From Mycolicibacterium sp. BiH015 (GTDB lineage Bacteria; Actinomycetota; Actinomycetes; Mycobacteriales; Mycobacteriaceae), in the NCBI RefSeq assembly GCF_027706845.1, contig NZ_JAQGCZ010000010.1, positions 1 through 64,000 of the forward strand: a stretch of DNA of 64,000 bases, given 5' to 3'. Below are positions 10,591-18,760 of the stretch, piece after piece; position 1 is the stretch's first letter; every line of letters starts with the position of its first letter. Position numbers and translations under genes: made by a program. A model generated the notes under the pieces. That model ran no database searches. It had not been told where the DNA came from and worked only from the letters and a program-made list of their open reading frames with translations.

Positions 10591-11337
10591 CTACCTGAGC
10601 ACCTCTTCCGAGCGCTGGATCGTGCCGGTGATGCCCGAAGCGTCCTGCTGTGCGAGAAACACGGCGGCGTCGGCCATCGCCTCCGGCGGTTCAACCATGT
10701 CGGGCGGGATCTGCACCCCTGAGCCGCCGGCCTGCCAGCCCTCGGTCAGTACGACGCGCGACGGGCTCAGGCAGTTGACGGCGATGTTGTCGGTTCTGAG
10801 GTCGGCGGCCAGACCGAGATAAAGCCGCTCCACGGCGGCTTTCGACACCCAGTAGGCGTTGGCCCCGTGCTCGGTCATCGTGACGCCGGTGGTCGTGACC
10901 GCGATCAGCGAGCCGCCGCCGCGAGCTCGCACATGCGGGATGACGGCCTTCGTGGCGAGGAAGACGCCGGTGGTGTTCACGTCGAGGCAGAGCTGCCACC
11001 GCTTGAGCGGCGTGGATTCGATGGGGCCCAGCCACAGTACCCCCGCGTTCGCGACCAGGATGTCGATGCCGCCGAATTCGGCGACCGTCGCCGCCACCGC
11101 AGCATCGACGGACGATTCGCTGGTGACGTCGCACGTCACCGGCAACGCACGTCCACCGCCCTCGGTGATGCGCTGCGCGACAGAGCCTATCGTGCCGGGG
11201 AGCTTGCCCTCACGTTCGGATCGCGCCGCCACTGCGACCGACGCACCCGCCCGCGCCAGCGCCGCGGCGACGGTGGCACCGATGCCCCGGCTCGCGCCGG
11301 CGACGAACGCCACCTTGCCGTCGAGCGGACCGCTCAC
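10591..11337 (-). CDS. Short-chain dehydrogenase/reductase
   Basis: A 248-residue classical SDR with GASRGIG at the N-terminus, the NAG motif (VANAG) and catalytic Tyr-Lys in AYWVSKAA. The ARSEREGKLPGTI insertion after beta-2 resembles that of the SDR at 810-1652. The C-terminus (GTIQRSEEVLR) lacks the usual G-G membrane of family ends. It is coupled to the upstream SDR by a 4-bp overlap. Likely a hydroxyacyl-CoA or alcohol dehydrogenase; substrate unknown. Confidence 0.9.
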   Translation of the reverse strand: MSGPLDGKVAFVAGASRGIGATVAAALARAGASVAVAARSEREGKLPGTIGSVAQRITEGGGRALPVTCDVTSESSVDAAVAATVAEFGGIDILVANAGVLWLGPIESTPLKRWQLCLDVNTTGVFLATKAVIPHVRARGGGSLIAVTTTGVTMTEHGANAYWVSKAAVERLYLGLAADLRTDNIAVNCLSPSRVVLTEGWQAGGSGVQIPPDMVEPPEAMADAAVFLAQQDASGITGTIQRSEEVLR

Positions 11338-12098
11338 TTGGGCGGGAACCGCAGCGCTCCGTCGAGGCGGATGATCTCGCCGTTGAGGTAGTCGTTCTCG
11401 ATGATGCTCTGTGCCAGCCGGGCGTACTCCGTCGAGCGGCCCATACGCTTGGGGAACGGCACCTGCGGGCCCCAGTACTGCTCGAGCTGATCGGCGGCCT
11501 GCCCGTAGGCCGGGGTATTGATCGTGCCCGGGGCGATCGTCACGACGCGAATTCCCAACGGGGACAGATCACGCGCCGCCACCAGCGTCATGCCGAGGAC
11601 ACCACCCTTGGCTGCGGAGTACGGCAGCTGGCCGATCTGCCCTTCGTAACCGGCGATCGAGGCAGTGTTGATGATGACGCCCCTCGCGCCCTCTTCAAGC
11701 GGATCGGTCTTGGCGATCGCCGCCGCCGACAGTCGCATGACGTTGAACACCGCGGTCAGGTAGAACTCGATGGTCTTTTTGAAGCCGTCGAGGTCCAGCG
11801 GTGAACCGTCCTTGCCGATCAGCCGGCCGCCGCTGGCCGGTCCGCCATGGGTGTCGACCGAGATGCGCAGCGGTGCAAGCGCTTCCGCCTCAGCAATCGC
11901 CGCATTCACCGACTCCTCCGATGTGGCGTCGGTGCGTACGTAGCGCACCCCGAGTTCGGACTCCAGAGCCTTGCCCTTGTCGTCGGCGAGATCGGCGATC
12001 ACCACCTTGGCGCCCGCGCCGGCCAGCCGGCGCACCGTCGCCTCTCCCAGACCGCCGGCGCCTCCGACGACGACGGCAGAGCTTCCGGCGATCTCCAT
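11334..12098 (-). CDS. SDR, 3-hydroxyacyl-CoA dehydrogenase type II (HSD10)-like
   Basis: A 254-residue SDR with GGAGGLG, NTASIAGYEGQIGQ and catalytic YSAAK. The order of motifs and the C-terminal LNGEIIRLDGALRFPPK match the HSD10/FabG-like 3-hydroxyacyl-CoA dehydrogenases. It would carry out the third beta-oxidation step. The ATG at 12098 follows AAGGAGG. A perfect palindromic operator lies 35 bp upstream in the divergent promoter it shares with meaB. Confidence 0.92.
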   Translation of the reverse strand: MEIAGSSAVVVGGAGGLGEATVRRLAGAGAKVVIADLADDKGKALESELGVRYVRTDATSEESVNAAIAEAEALAPLRISVDTHGGPASGGRLIGKDGSPLDLDGFKKTIEFYLTAVFNVMRLSAAAIAKTDPLEEGARGVIINTASIAGYEGQIGQLPYSAAKGGVLGMTLVAARDLSPLGIRVVTIAPGTINTPAYGQAADQLEQYWGPQVPFPKRMGRSTEYARLAQSIIENDYLNGEIIRLDGALRFPPK

Positions 12099-12132
12099 AC
12101 GACCCTCCTTGAAATGGCGACTCTCTTCAGTG

Positions 12133-12147
12133 GAGAATAACATTCTC
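12133..12147. promoter_or_regulatory. Perfect palindromic operator GAGAAT-AAC-ATTCTC
   Basis: A 12 of 12 match in the 96-bp divergent region between the HSD10-like SDR and meaB. It lies 35 bp from the SDR start and 48 bp from the meaB start. Confidence 0.8.
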
Positions 12148-12194
12148 AACACAGGAACGGTCGGCCGGGAGTCAGCCTGCGTAATCTGTCTGAA

Positions 12195-13094
12195 GTGACC
12201 ATCGAGGAACTCATCGCCGCTGCTCGCGGCGGGTCACCGCGTGCGGCAGGCCGGCTGCTCAGCGCCGTGGAGAGCGTCAGGCGAGCCGAGGTGCTCGCCG
12301 CTCTGGGGCCCGTGACGCCCCCGCGCGTCGTCGGGATCACCGGGCCACCCGGTGCGGGGAAGTCCACGACGGTGGGGGCGCTGGTGGGCGCCTACCGCGC
12401 GAACGGAATGCGGATAGCGGTGCTGGCCGTCGATCCGTCGTCTCCCTACAGCGGCGGCGCCCTGCTGGGAGACCGGATCCGGATGGCCGCGCACATCAAC
12501 GATCCCGACGTGCTGATCCGTTCGGTCGCGACCCGCGGACACCTCGGCGGTCTCGCCGCCGCGGTGCCGGCTTCGATCACGCTGCTGTCGGCTCTCGGAT
12601 ACGACCTGGTGATCCTCGAGACGGTGGGAGTCGGCCAGTCGGAGATCGAGATCGCCGCGGTGGCCGATCCGACGGTCGTGATCCTCAATCCCGGTGCGGG
12701 CGACGCCATTCAGGCCGCGAAGGCAGGTCTGCTCGAGGTGGCCGACATCGTCGTGGTCAACAAAGCCGACCGGGACGGAGCCGATCAGACGGTACGCGAC
12801 CTGCGCGGCGAGACGCACGCACCCATTCTCAAACTCGTTGCTGCGCAGGGCGAAGGCATTGCCGAGCTGGTAGACGCCGTCGATGCCCATCACCGGTCTG
12901 ACAGCCCGGAACGCCGGTCGGCCAGGGCGCGCTCGCAGATCCTGTCGCTGGCGCAGACTCTGCTCCGCAACCATCCGGAGCTGGATCGGCTCTCGGCATC
13001 GGTTGCCGAGGGCCGCGAAGACGCCTACACCGCCGCCGAGCGTCTCTTCGCAGACGACTCCGCAGGCAGATCGAGCATGCGTCGCGACATCTGA
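12195..13094 (+). CDS. meaB: MeaB/ArgK-type G3E GTPase, B12-mutase chaperone
   Basis: A 299-residue P-loop GTPase. Walker A is GPPGAGKST near residues 50-58. The switch regions include ETVGVGQSE and the base-specificity motif is NKAD. MeaB proteins gate cobalamin loading and protect acyl-CoA mutases from inactivation. The obvious client is the mutase 8.4 kb upstream, which shares the operator motif. The C-terminal dimerisation arm is short. The 3' end overlaps the convergent TetR gene by 70 bp. Confidence 0.93.
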   Translation: MTIEELIAAARGGSPRAAGRLLSAVESVRRAEVLAALGPVTPPRVVGITGPPGAGKSTTVGALVGAYRANGMRIAVLAVDPSSPYSGGALLGDRIRMAAHINDPDVLIRSVATRGHLGGLAAAVPASITLLSALGYDLVILETVGVGQSEIEIAAVADPTVVILNPGAGDAIQAAKAGLLEVADIVVVNKADRDGADQTVRDLRGETHAPILKLVAAQGEGIAELVDAVDAHHRSDSPERRSARARSQILSLAQTLLRNHPELDRLSASVAEGREDAYTAAERLFADDSAGRSSMRRDI

Positions 13095-13636
13095 CTGAGT
13101 TGCGCGCGCAGGGTTTCGGCGTCGAAGTCGGCGACGAGCGGATGCATGACCGCGACGCTGATCGCACTGGACAACATTGCCGCGTGGAACCGGGCCTCGA
13201 CACCGGATTCGGTACCGAGCAGTGCGGCGTACAGGCGTTCGATGAAGCGCTGGAACGGCTCGTGTTCGGCCTGCAACCGGATGATCACCGGATCGAACTG
13301 CAGGACGCTGACAACGCCGCGGCGCTCGATGGCCTGGTCGATCATCCGGTCCAGGAGGACCTCACGGGCCCCGACGGGATGTCCGACGGCCTCAGCGGCT
13401 TCCACCGCGTCTTCCAGGCGGCTCATCTCGCGTTCGGTGATCGCGATGACGATTTCTTCTTTGGTCTTGAACTGCCGGTACACCGCGGCCTTGGTGACGC
13501 CCATCGCGTCGGCGATCATCTGAAGGGACGTCCCGCTGACGCCGTGCTCGGCGATGAGCTTCAGTGCGGCGTCCAGGACGCGGGTCTGCGCCGCCGTCCT
13601 GGTTATCGCGCTGAACCTCTGCGGTGCAGTCGTCAC
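13025..13636 (-). CDS. TetR-family transcriptional regulator
   Basis: A 203-residue one-domain repressor. The N-terminal helix-turn-helix is at about residues 33-65 (TSLQMIADAMGVTKAAVYRQF), followed by a ligand domain. It starts with GTG at 13636, 53 bp behind the KstD-like gene on the same strand, and ends inside the convergent meaB. There is no GAGAAT-type operator at its own promoter, but a 9-bp inverted repeat (13646-13686) is present. Its targets could be itself or the flavoprotein block. Confidence 0.9.
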   Translation of the reverse strand: MTTAPQRFSAITRTAAQTRVLDAALKLIAEHGVSGTSLQMIADAMGVTKAAVYRQFKTKEEIVIAITEREMSRLEDAVEAAEAVGHPVGAREVLLDRMIDQAIERRGVVSVLQFDPVIIRLQAEHEPFQRFIERLYAALLGTESGVEARFHAAMLSSAISVAVMHPLVADFDAETLRAQLSQMSRRMLDLPAESSAKRRSAAV

Positions 13637-13645
13637 AGCGACGAG

Positions 13646-13686
13646 GGTAGCCGACCGGTCGAGCCGACAGTTGCCGATCGGCTACC
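13646..13686. promoter_or_regulatory. Inverted repeat GGTAGCCGA/TCGGCTACC
   Basis: Perfect 9-bp arms (13646-13654, 13678-13686) with a 23-nt spacer fill the gap between the KstD-like stop and the TetR start. It could be a terminator or an autoregulatory TetR site; the sequence does not decide. Confidence 0.4.
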
Positions 13687-13689
13687 GGA

Positions 13690-15303
13690 TCAGGACAGGG
13701 ACTTGCCTGTGGCGGCCGTGTAGCCGGCGCGGTAGCCGAACACCATGGCCGGTCCTATGGTGCCGCCGGCGCCGCCGTAGGCCTTGCCGGTGGCTCCGGC
13801 CATCGCGTTGCCCGCGGCGAACAGCCCGGTGATGGCGGTACCGCTGACATGCAGGACGCGCCCGTCGCGATCTGTGCGGGGACCGCCCTTGGTGCCCATC
13901 GCGCCGATGGACACCGGCACTGCGAAGTAGGGCGCCGTGTCGATCGGCCCGAGTGTCTTGCCCGCCGTGGTGGTGGCCAACGCGTCACCCCAGTAGCCGT
14001 CGTAAGCGCTTGCACCGCGGCCGAAGTCGGGGTCGCGATCGTTGGCGACGTTCTCGTTCCACGCCGCGAGCGTCGCCGCGAGCCCCGCCGGGTCGATTCC
14101 GGTTTTCTCGCCGAGTTCGTCGAGATCGGCCGATTGGCAGAACCATTCGGGCACCGGCCCGTCGGGGTCGACGCCGAGAAACCCATAGTGTTTGAGGTGC
14201 AGTGAATCGAAGACGATCCACGCAGGATCGTTGGCGTAGCCCAACTTCGGGTCGAGGAAGTGGAACGGGCCGGCCATCGAGTTGTATTCGCCGGCCTCGT
14301 TGAGGAAGCGCTTGCCTGCCCGGTTGACGATAATGCTGCGCGGGCGGGTCCGCTCGAGCCGGACGCTTCTGCTGCGCGGGCGTCCCTCGAAGGTGTCCCC
14401 GGGAATCTGCACGATGGGCACCCACCACGCCTCGCCCATGTTGGCCAGGTCGGCGCCGTGCGCCATCGCCATCCGGAGTCCATCGCCGGTGTTGTTGGGT
14501 GGAGAGACCGCGCCGCGCATCGGCCCTCGGAGATAGGCCTCGACCAGGCGCTGATCCCACTCGAAGCCGCCGGTGCCCAAGATCACGGCCTTGCGCGCGC
14601 GTACGCGGAAGTCGTTGTCCGCCTGCTGGATTCGTACTCCGGTGATGCCCAGCGCATCGGCGACGAGTTCGGTTGCGCGTGTGCCGGTGTGCGGGGTGAT
14701 GCCGCGGTCGAGCAGGCCTTTCAGCAGGCCGGCGATCAGCGCGGTGCCTGCGACGCAGTAGCTTCCCGACTCGCTGTCGACGGAGGCGTGAATGCGCGCA
14801 CGGGTCTCGGCGTCGATTCCGACATTGCTGAAGTCGGCCGGGAACGACGAGATCCGGTCGCTCCACTCGCCGAGACGGGCCAGGTCGAAGGGTTTGGCGT
14901 TCAGCGATCGGCCGCCGCCGGGCTTTCCGCCGGGCAGTTCGGGCTTGTAGTCGGGAAAGCCCGCGGCGACCTCGAATACCAGATCGCTGTGCGCTTCCAC
15001 GAAGTCGAGCATCGGGGCACCGGTGGTCACGAACGTCTCGACCAGGTCGCCGTCCATGAAGCCCAGAGACTGCGCGCGCAGGTAGGCCATCGCATCCTCG
15101 GCGGTCAGCGCACCGTCGGCAGCGCGGTTGTGGGCGGGAATCCACACGATCCCACCCGACACGGCGGTCGTGCCGCCGACGGTGGACGCCTTTTCGTACA
15201 CCTCGACGCTGGCGCCGTGGACGGCGGCGGCCAGTGCCGCGGTGAGCCCCGCACCTCCGCTGCCGAGCACGACGACATCGACCTCGTGATCCCAGTCGGA
15301 CAC
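13690..15303 (-). CDS. KstD-like FAD-dependent dehydrogenase
   Basis: A 537-residue flavoprotein of the fumarate-reductase / 3-ketosteroid delta1-dehydrogenase family. The dinucleotide motif GSGGAG is at residues 14-19. The C-terminal AYGGAGGTIGPAMVFGY matches the KstD active-site and FAD loop carrying the catalytic Tyr and Gly. It would desaturate a ring next to a ketone. The GTG at 15303 follows AAAGGGG. It lies 17 bp after the IclR gene, so the two are probably cotranscribed. The substrate need not be a steroid. Confidence 0.9.
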   Translation of the reverse strand: MSDWDHEVDVVVLGSGGAGLTAALAAAVHGASVEVYEKASTVGGTTAVSGGIVWIPAHNRAADGALTAEDAMAYLRAQSLGFMDGDLVETFVTTGAPMLDFVEAHSDLVFEVAAGFPDYKPELPGGKPGGGRSLNAKPFDLARLGEWSDRISSFPADFSNVGIDAETRARIHASVDSESGSYCVAGTALIAGLLKGLLDRGITPHTGTRATELVADALGITGVRIQQADNDFRVRARKAVILGTGGFEWDQRLVEAYLRGPMRGAVSPPNNTGDGLRMAMAHGADLANMGEAWWVPIVQIPGDTFEGRPRSRSVRLERTRPRSIIVNRAGKRFLNEAGEYNSMAGPFHFLDPKLGYANDPAWIVFDSLHLKHYGFLGVDPDGPVPEWFCQSADLDELGEKTGIDPAGLAATLAAWNENVANDRDPDFGRGASAYDGYWGDALATTTAGKTLGPIDTAPYFAVPVSIGAMGTKGGPRTDRDGRVLHVSGTAITGLFAAGNAMAGATGKAYGGAGGTIGPAMVFGYRAGYTAATGKSLS

Positions 15304-15320
15304 CGCTGTCCCCTTTCCCG

Positions 15321-16022
15321 TCAGCTGAGAATTGCCGACAATTCGTTGGCTGCCTTCATGACTGCGTCGCGCCCGTCCAGAACGACATCCTCGCGGTGCG
15401 AGATCAGGTTGATGCACGTCGGCGGCGACGGTGGTTTCCGCCGGACCGGCACGGCCAGGCCGTAGGTGTTCGGCTCGATCTCGCCGTGGGTGGTCACCCA
15501 GCCCTGCCGGCGGGCCTGCTGGACAAGGTCGCGTTCGCCGGGCCGTGGCGGCATGCTGGCCAGCAGCGCGATACCGGCCGCCCCACGATCGAGGGGGTAG
15601 CGGCTGCCTTCGTGGAATGACAACTGGTAGTACACATTTGACGGGACCATCACCGCGATCGCCACCTGTTGGTCGCCCTCGGCGACCAACAGGGACACGG
15701 TGGTGCCGAGTTCGTCGGCGAGGCCGCGCAGCGTCGGAACACACAACTGGCGGACGTTGTTGTCGAACGACGCACCGAGCACCGCCAGAGCGGACGCGGA
15801 CCGGTAACGCCCGTCCTCTCCTTTCGCCACGAAACGGAATTGGGCCAGCGTGCTCAACAGCCGGTAGGCGATCGTGCGGTGTACCCCGATGTCGTCGGCG
15901 ACCTGCGCCACGGTGAGGCCGGTCGGCGAGCTCGCCACCAACTGCAATGCGTTCAGCCCGCGGGCCAGGGTCTGGGATCCGGGCGCGCCGGAACCCGCGG
16001 TCGGGTTTCCGGGATCAGTCAT
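15321..16022 (-). CDS. IclR-family transcriptional regulator
   Basis: A 233-residue regulator. The winged helix-turn-helix is at residues 15-75 (LTVAQVADDIGVHRTIAYRLLSTL), followed by a GAF-like effector domain. IclR proteins commonly respond to aromatic acids. It is divergent from the hydrolase/hydroxylase/dioxygenase operon at 16176-19625 and cotranscribed with the KstD-like gene. It is therefore the natural local sensor for that module. AAGGAAGG precedes the ATG. An inverted repeat GCAC-N6-GTGC lies 53 bp upstream. Confidence 0.92.
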   Translation of the reverse strand: MTDPGNPTAGSGAPGSQTLARGLNALQLVASSPTGLTVAQVADDIGVHRTIAYRLLSTLAQFRFVAKGEDGRYRSASALAVLGASFDNNVRQLCVPTLRGLADELGTTVSLLVAEGDQQVAIAVMVPSNVYYQLSFHEGSRYPLDRGAAGIALLASMPPRPGERDLVQQARRQGWVTTHGEIEPNTYGLAVPVRRKPPSPPTCINLISHREDVVLDGRDAVMKAANELSAILS

Positions 16023-16074
16023 TGCGGACCTTCCTTGACAGACACCGTCGCGAGAGTGATGCTCTGACTATAGT

Positions 16075-16088
16075 GCACGTACATGTGC
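16075..16088. promoter_or_regulatory. GCAC-N6-GTGC inverted repeat, possible IclR site
   Basis: The segment GCACGTACATGTGC is nearly self-complementary and lies in the divergent IclR/hydrolase promoter, where IclR regulators usually bind. It differs from the GAGAAT palindrome 30 bp away, so this promoter may take two inputs. Confidence 0.45.
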
Positions 16089-16117
16089 GATAAATGAGCA
16101 GACTGCTTACAAAATAC

Positions 16118-16132
16118 GAGAATCGGATTCTC
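16118..16132. promoter_or_regulatory. Perfect palindromic operator GAGAAT-CGG-ATTCTC
   Basis: A 12 of 12 match, 43 bp upstream of the hydrolase GTG. Its AAATAC left flank is shared with the site at 51914-51928 read on the other strand, giving 18 identical bases of 22 over the extended region. Confidence 0.8.
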
Positions 16133-16175
16133 GCTGTCAAGGTCGAAGATGGGCCGCCATGGAAGGGGAGTAGGG

Positions 16176-17042
16176 GTGGCAGAGTTCGAGAGCGTATGGA
16201 GCGACCTGCAGGGCGTCGCGTTCTCCCAGGGCTACCTCGACGTCGGTGGGGTGCGAACCCGCTACCTGCACGCCGGCGATACCGCAAAGCCTGCGCTGGT
16301 TCTCCTGCACGGGTCCGGCGGCCACGCCGAGGCGTACGTGCGCAATCTCGAGGCCCATGCCGAGCATTTCTCGACGTGGTCGATCGACATGCTCGGTCAC
16401 GGCTACACCGACAAGCCGGGTCATCCGCTCGAAATCTCGCACTACGTCGGCCATCTCGCCGGTTTCCTGGACGCCATCGATGTCCGGCGAGCCCACATCA
16501 GCGGAGAGTCGCTCGGTGGCTGGGTCGCGGCGCGCATCGCCTCCGACCAACCTGAACGCGTCGATCGCCTCGTCCTCAACACCGCAGGCGGGTCTCAGGC
16601 CGACCCCGAGGTGATGAAGAGAATCATTTCCCTGTCGATGGCCGCCGCGGAGAACCCGACATGGGAGACGGTGCAGGCCAGGATCAAGTGGCTGATGGCC
16701 GACAAGTCCAAGGGCTACGACGACATCGTCGCGAGCCGTCAGCGCGTCTACCGGCAGCCGGGTTTCGTCGACGCGATGCGCGACATCATGGCGCTGCAGG
16801 ATCCGGAGATCAGGGCACGAAATCTGCTCGGCGCGCGCGAATACGGGGCGATCACCGCACCGACGCTGGTGCTATGGACCAGTGATGACCCCACCGCCGA
16901 TGTCGAGGAAGGGCGACGCATCGCATCGATGATCCCGGATGCCCGGTTCGAGGTGATGTCGGGGTGCGGACACTGGCCGCAGTACGAGGATCCGAAGACC
17001 TTCGACCGGCTGCATCTGGACTTCCTGCTGGGGCGCGCGTGA
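16176..17042 (+). CDS. Alpha/beta hydrolase, MhpC-like C-C bond hydrolase
   Basis: A 288-residue alpha/beta hydrolase. The oxyanion loop is LLHGSGGHAE, the nucleophile Ser112 sits in GESLGG, the acid is in WTSDDPT and the histidine in GCGHWPQ. The arrangement fits meta-cleavage product hydrolases such as MhpC and HsaD. These split the vinylogous 1,5-diketone formed by extradiol dioxygenases. Its position directly before MhpA- and MhpB-like genes supports this. The GTG at 16176 follows GGAAGGGGAG; the stop overlaps the next start (GTGA). Confidence 0.9.
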   Translation: MAEFESVWSDLQGVAFSQGYLDVGGVRTRYLHAGDTAKPALVLLHGSGGHAEAYVRNLEAHAEHFSTWSIDMLGHGYTDKPGHPLEISHYVGHLAGFLDAIDVRRAHISGESLGGWVAARIASDQPERVDRLVLNTAGGSQADPEVMKRIISLSMAAAENPTWETVQARIKWLMADKSKGYDDIVASRQRVYRQPGFVDAMRDIMALQDPEIRARNLLGAREYGAITAPTLVLWTSDDPTADVEEGRRIASMIPDARFEVMSGCGHWPQYEDPKTFDRLHLDFLLGRA

Positions 17043-18760
17043 TCTCCGCGGAGGACGGAATCGAGAAGGTCGACGTGGTCATCGTCGGCGCGGGCCCGGC
17101 AGGCCTGACACTGGCGAACATCCTTGGGCTGCAGAATGTTCGAACGCTGGTGGTCGACGAGAGGGACAAGCTCATCGACTATCCCCGCGGCGTCGGGCTC
17201 GACGATGAATCGCTGCGCACCTTCCAGGCGATCGGCCTTGTCGACCGCGTCCTGCCACACACCGTGCCCAACCAGATCCTGCGCTTCTTCGATGCCAAGC
17301 GGCAACTGCTCGCCGAGATGGCGCCCCCCGACGCGCGATTCGGCTGGCCGAAGCGCAATGGTTTCGTCCAGCCGATGGTCGACGCGGAACTGTACGGAGG
17401 TCTGGAACGGTTCGAGCACGTGGAGGTCCGGTTCGGCCATCGGATGCACAACTGCTCCGAGACGTTCGACGGTGTGACCGTCGAATTCGACGGAGGACAA
17501 CCGGCCGTCCGCGCCCGCTACGTCGTGGGCTGCGACGGTGGCCGAAGCGCCACTCGGCGTCTGATGGGAGTGTCGTTCGACGGCACCACGTCGTCGACGC
17601 GCTGGCTCGTCGTCGACATCGCCAACGACCCCCTCGGCCATCCGAACAGCGAGGTCGGCGCCGACCCCAGACGTCCCTACGTCTCGATCGCAATCGCGCA
17701 CGGCATTCGGCGCTTCGAGTTCATGATCCACCCGGACGAAACCGATGAAGAAGCCGATGACCCGGCGTTCGTCAGAAGAATGCTGGCGCAGCTGATTCCG
17801 TATCCGGAGCGGGTCGACATGATCCGCCACCGTGTCTACACGCACCACTCCCGCATTGCCGGATCCTTCCGCGAAGGCCGGCTGATGCTGGCCGGCGACG
17901 CCGCTCACCTGATGCCCGTCTGGCAGGGCCAGGGCTACAACAGCGGCATCCGAGACGCGGCGAACCTGGGCTGGAAACTGGCCGCCGTGGTCACCGGCAA
18001 GGCCGGGGCGGCGCTGCTGGACTCCTACGACACCGAACGCCGCAAGCATGCCCGAGCGATGATCGACCTGTCCACGATGGTCGGACGCGTGATCTCGCCG
18101 ACCAACCGGAAAGTGGCGGCATTGCGCGACCGCGTCATCCACGCCGCATCGGCGGTGCCGACACTGAAGCGCTACGTGCTCGAGATGCGGTTCAAGCCGA
18201 TGCCCCGTTATCAGCAGGGCGCGGTGTACCACGGCGAGCATGCGGCGCCGAACTCGCCCACCGGGACCCTGTTCATACAGCCTCGCGTGGACACCCGCGA
18301 GAACCAGAATGTCCTCCTCGATGACGTGCTGGGGCCCGGCTTCGCGGTGCTGTGCTGGAGCAACAATCTGCGTGCGGTCCTCGGTCAGGACGCATTCGAG
18401 CACTGGAAAGCCCTGGGGGCGAACTTCATCGAAGCCAGGCCGATGACACAGCTGCACTGGCCGGGCCATGACAACCAGGATGTGGTGATCGTCGGGGACC
18501 GGACCGGTGCGCTCAAGGCATGGTTCGACGTCTACACCGATTCCGTGCTGTTCGTACGCCCCGACCGTTGTATCGCTGGCGCCTGCATCGCCCAACGCGC
18601 ACCGGAGACCTCGGCAGCGCTGTTTTCGGCGCTGCATCTGAACGTGACACCGCACCAGGGAGGAGGATCGGATTCTCATGGCCCAGAGCGAGATAGCGCT
18701 GTGCTGCATGTCGCACAGCCCGCTGCTGAACCTTCCGGGACCGTCACAGGAACTTCTTGA
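17039..18760 (+). CDS. mhpA: FAD-dependent aromatic hydroxylase, MhpA-like
   Basis: A 573-residue class A flavoprotein monooxygenase. GAGPAG is at residues 17-22 and the FAD pyrophosphate motif GDAAHLMPVWQGQGYNSG lies in the middle. MhpA hydroxylates 3-(3-hydroxyphenyl)propionate to the 2,3-dihydroxy compound with NADH and oxygen. It starts with a GTGA overlap and its 3' end overlaps the dioxygenase gene by 83 bp. The last 28 residues are therefore encoded by shared DNA, and the tail is probably not conserved. The true substrate may be a larger phenol. Confidence 0.9.
   Translation: MISAEDGIEKVDVVIVGAGPAGLTLANILGLQNVRTLVVDERDKLIDYPRGVGLDDESLRTFQAIGLVDRVLPHTVPNQILRFFDAKRQLLAEMAPPDARFGWPKRNGFVQPMVDAELYGGLERFEHVEVRFGHRMHNCSETFDGVTVEFDGGQPAVRARYVVGCDGGRSATRRLMGVSFDGTTSSTRWLVVDIANDPLGHPNSEVGADPRRPYVSIAIAHGIRRFEFMIHPDETDEEADDPAFVRRMLAQLIPYPERVDMIRHRVYTHHSRIAGSFREGRLMLAGDAAHLMPVWQGQGYNSGIRDAANLGWKLAAVVTGKAGAALLDSYDTERRKHARAMIDLSTMVGRVISPTNRKVAALRDRVIHAASAVPTLKRYVLEMRFKPMPRYQQGAVYHGEHAAPNSPTGTLFIQPRVDTRENQNVLLDDVLGPGFAVLCWSNNLRAVLGQDAFEHWKALGANFIEARPMTQLHWPGHDNQDVVIVGDRTGALKAWFDVYTDSVLFVRPDRCIAGACIAQRAPETSAALFSALHLNVTPHQGGGSDSHGPERDSAVLHVAQPAAEPSGTVTGTS
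18663..18677. promoter_or_regulatory. Operator-like match overlapping the mhpB ribosome-binding site
   Basis: GAGGATCGGATTCTC matches 11 of 12 operator positions and directly abuts the mhpB-like ATG. It includes the GGAGG of the ribosome-binding site and lies within the upstream coding sequence. It may be partly coincidental. Confidence 0.3.

Noticed and set aside
16748..18709. 653-codon minus-strand open frame opposite the hydrolase and hydroxylase
   Set aside because: Low-complexity, Arg/His-rich translation opposite two genes with intact catalytic motifs.
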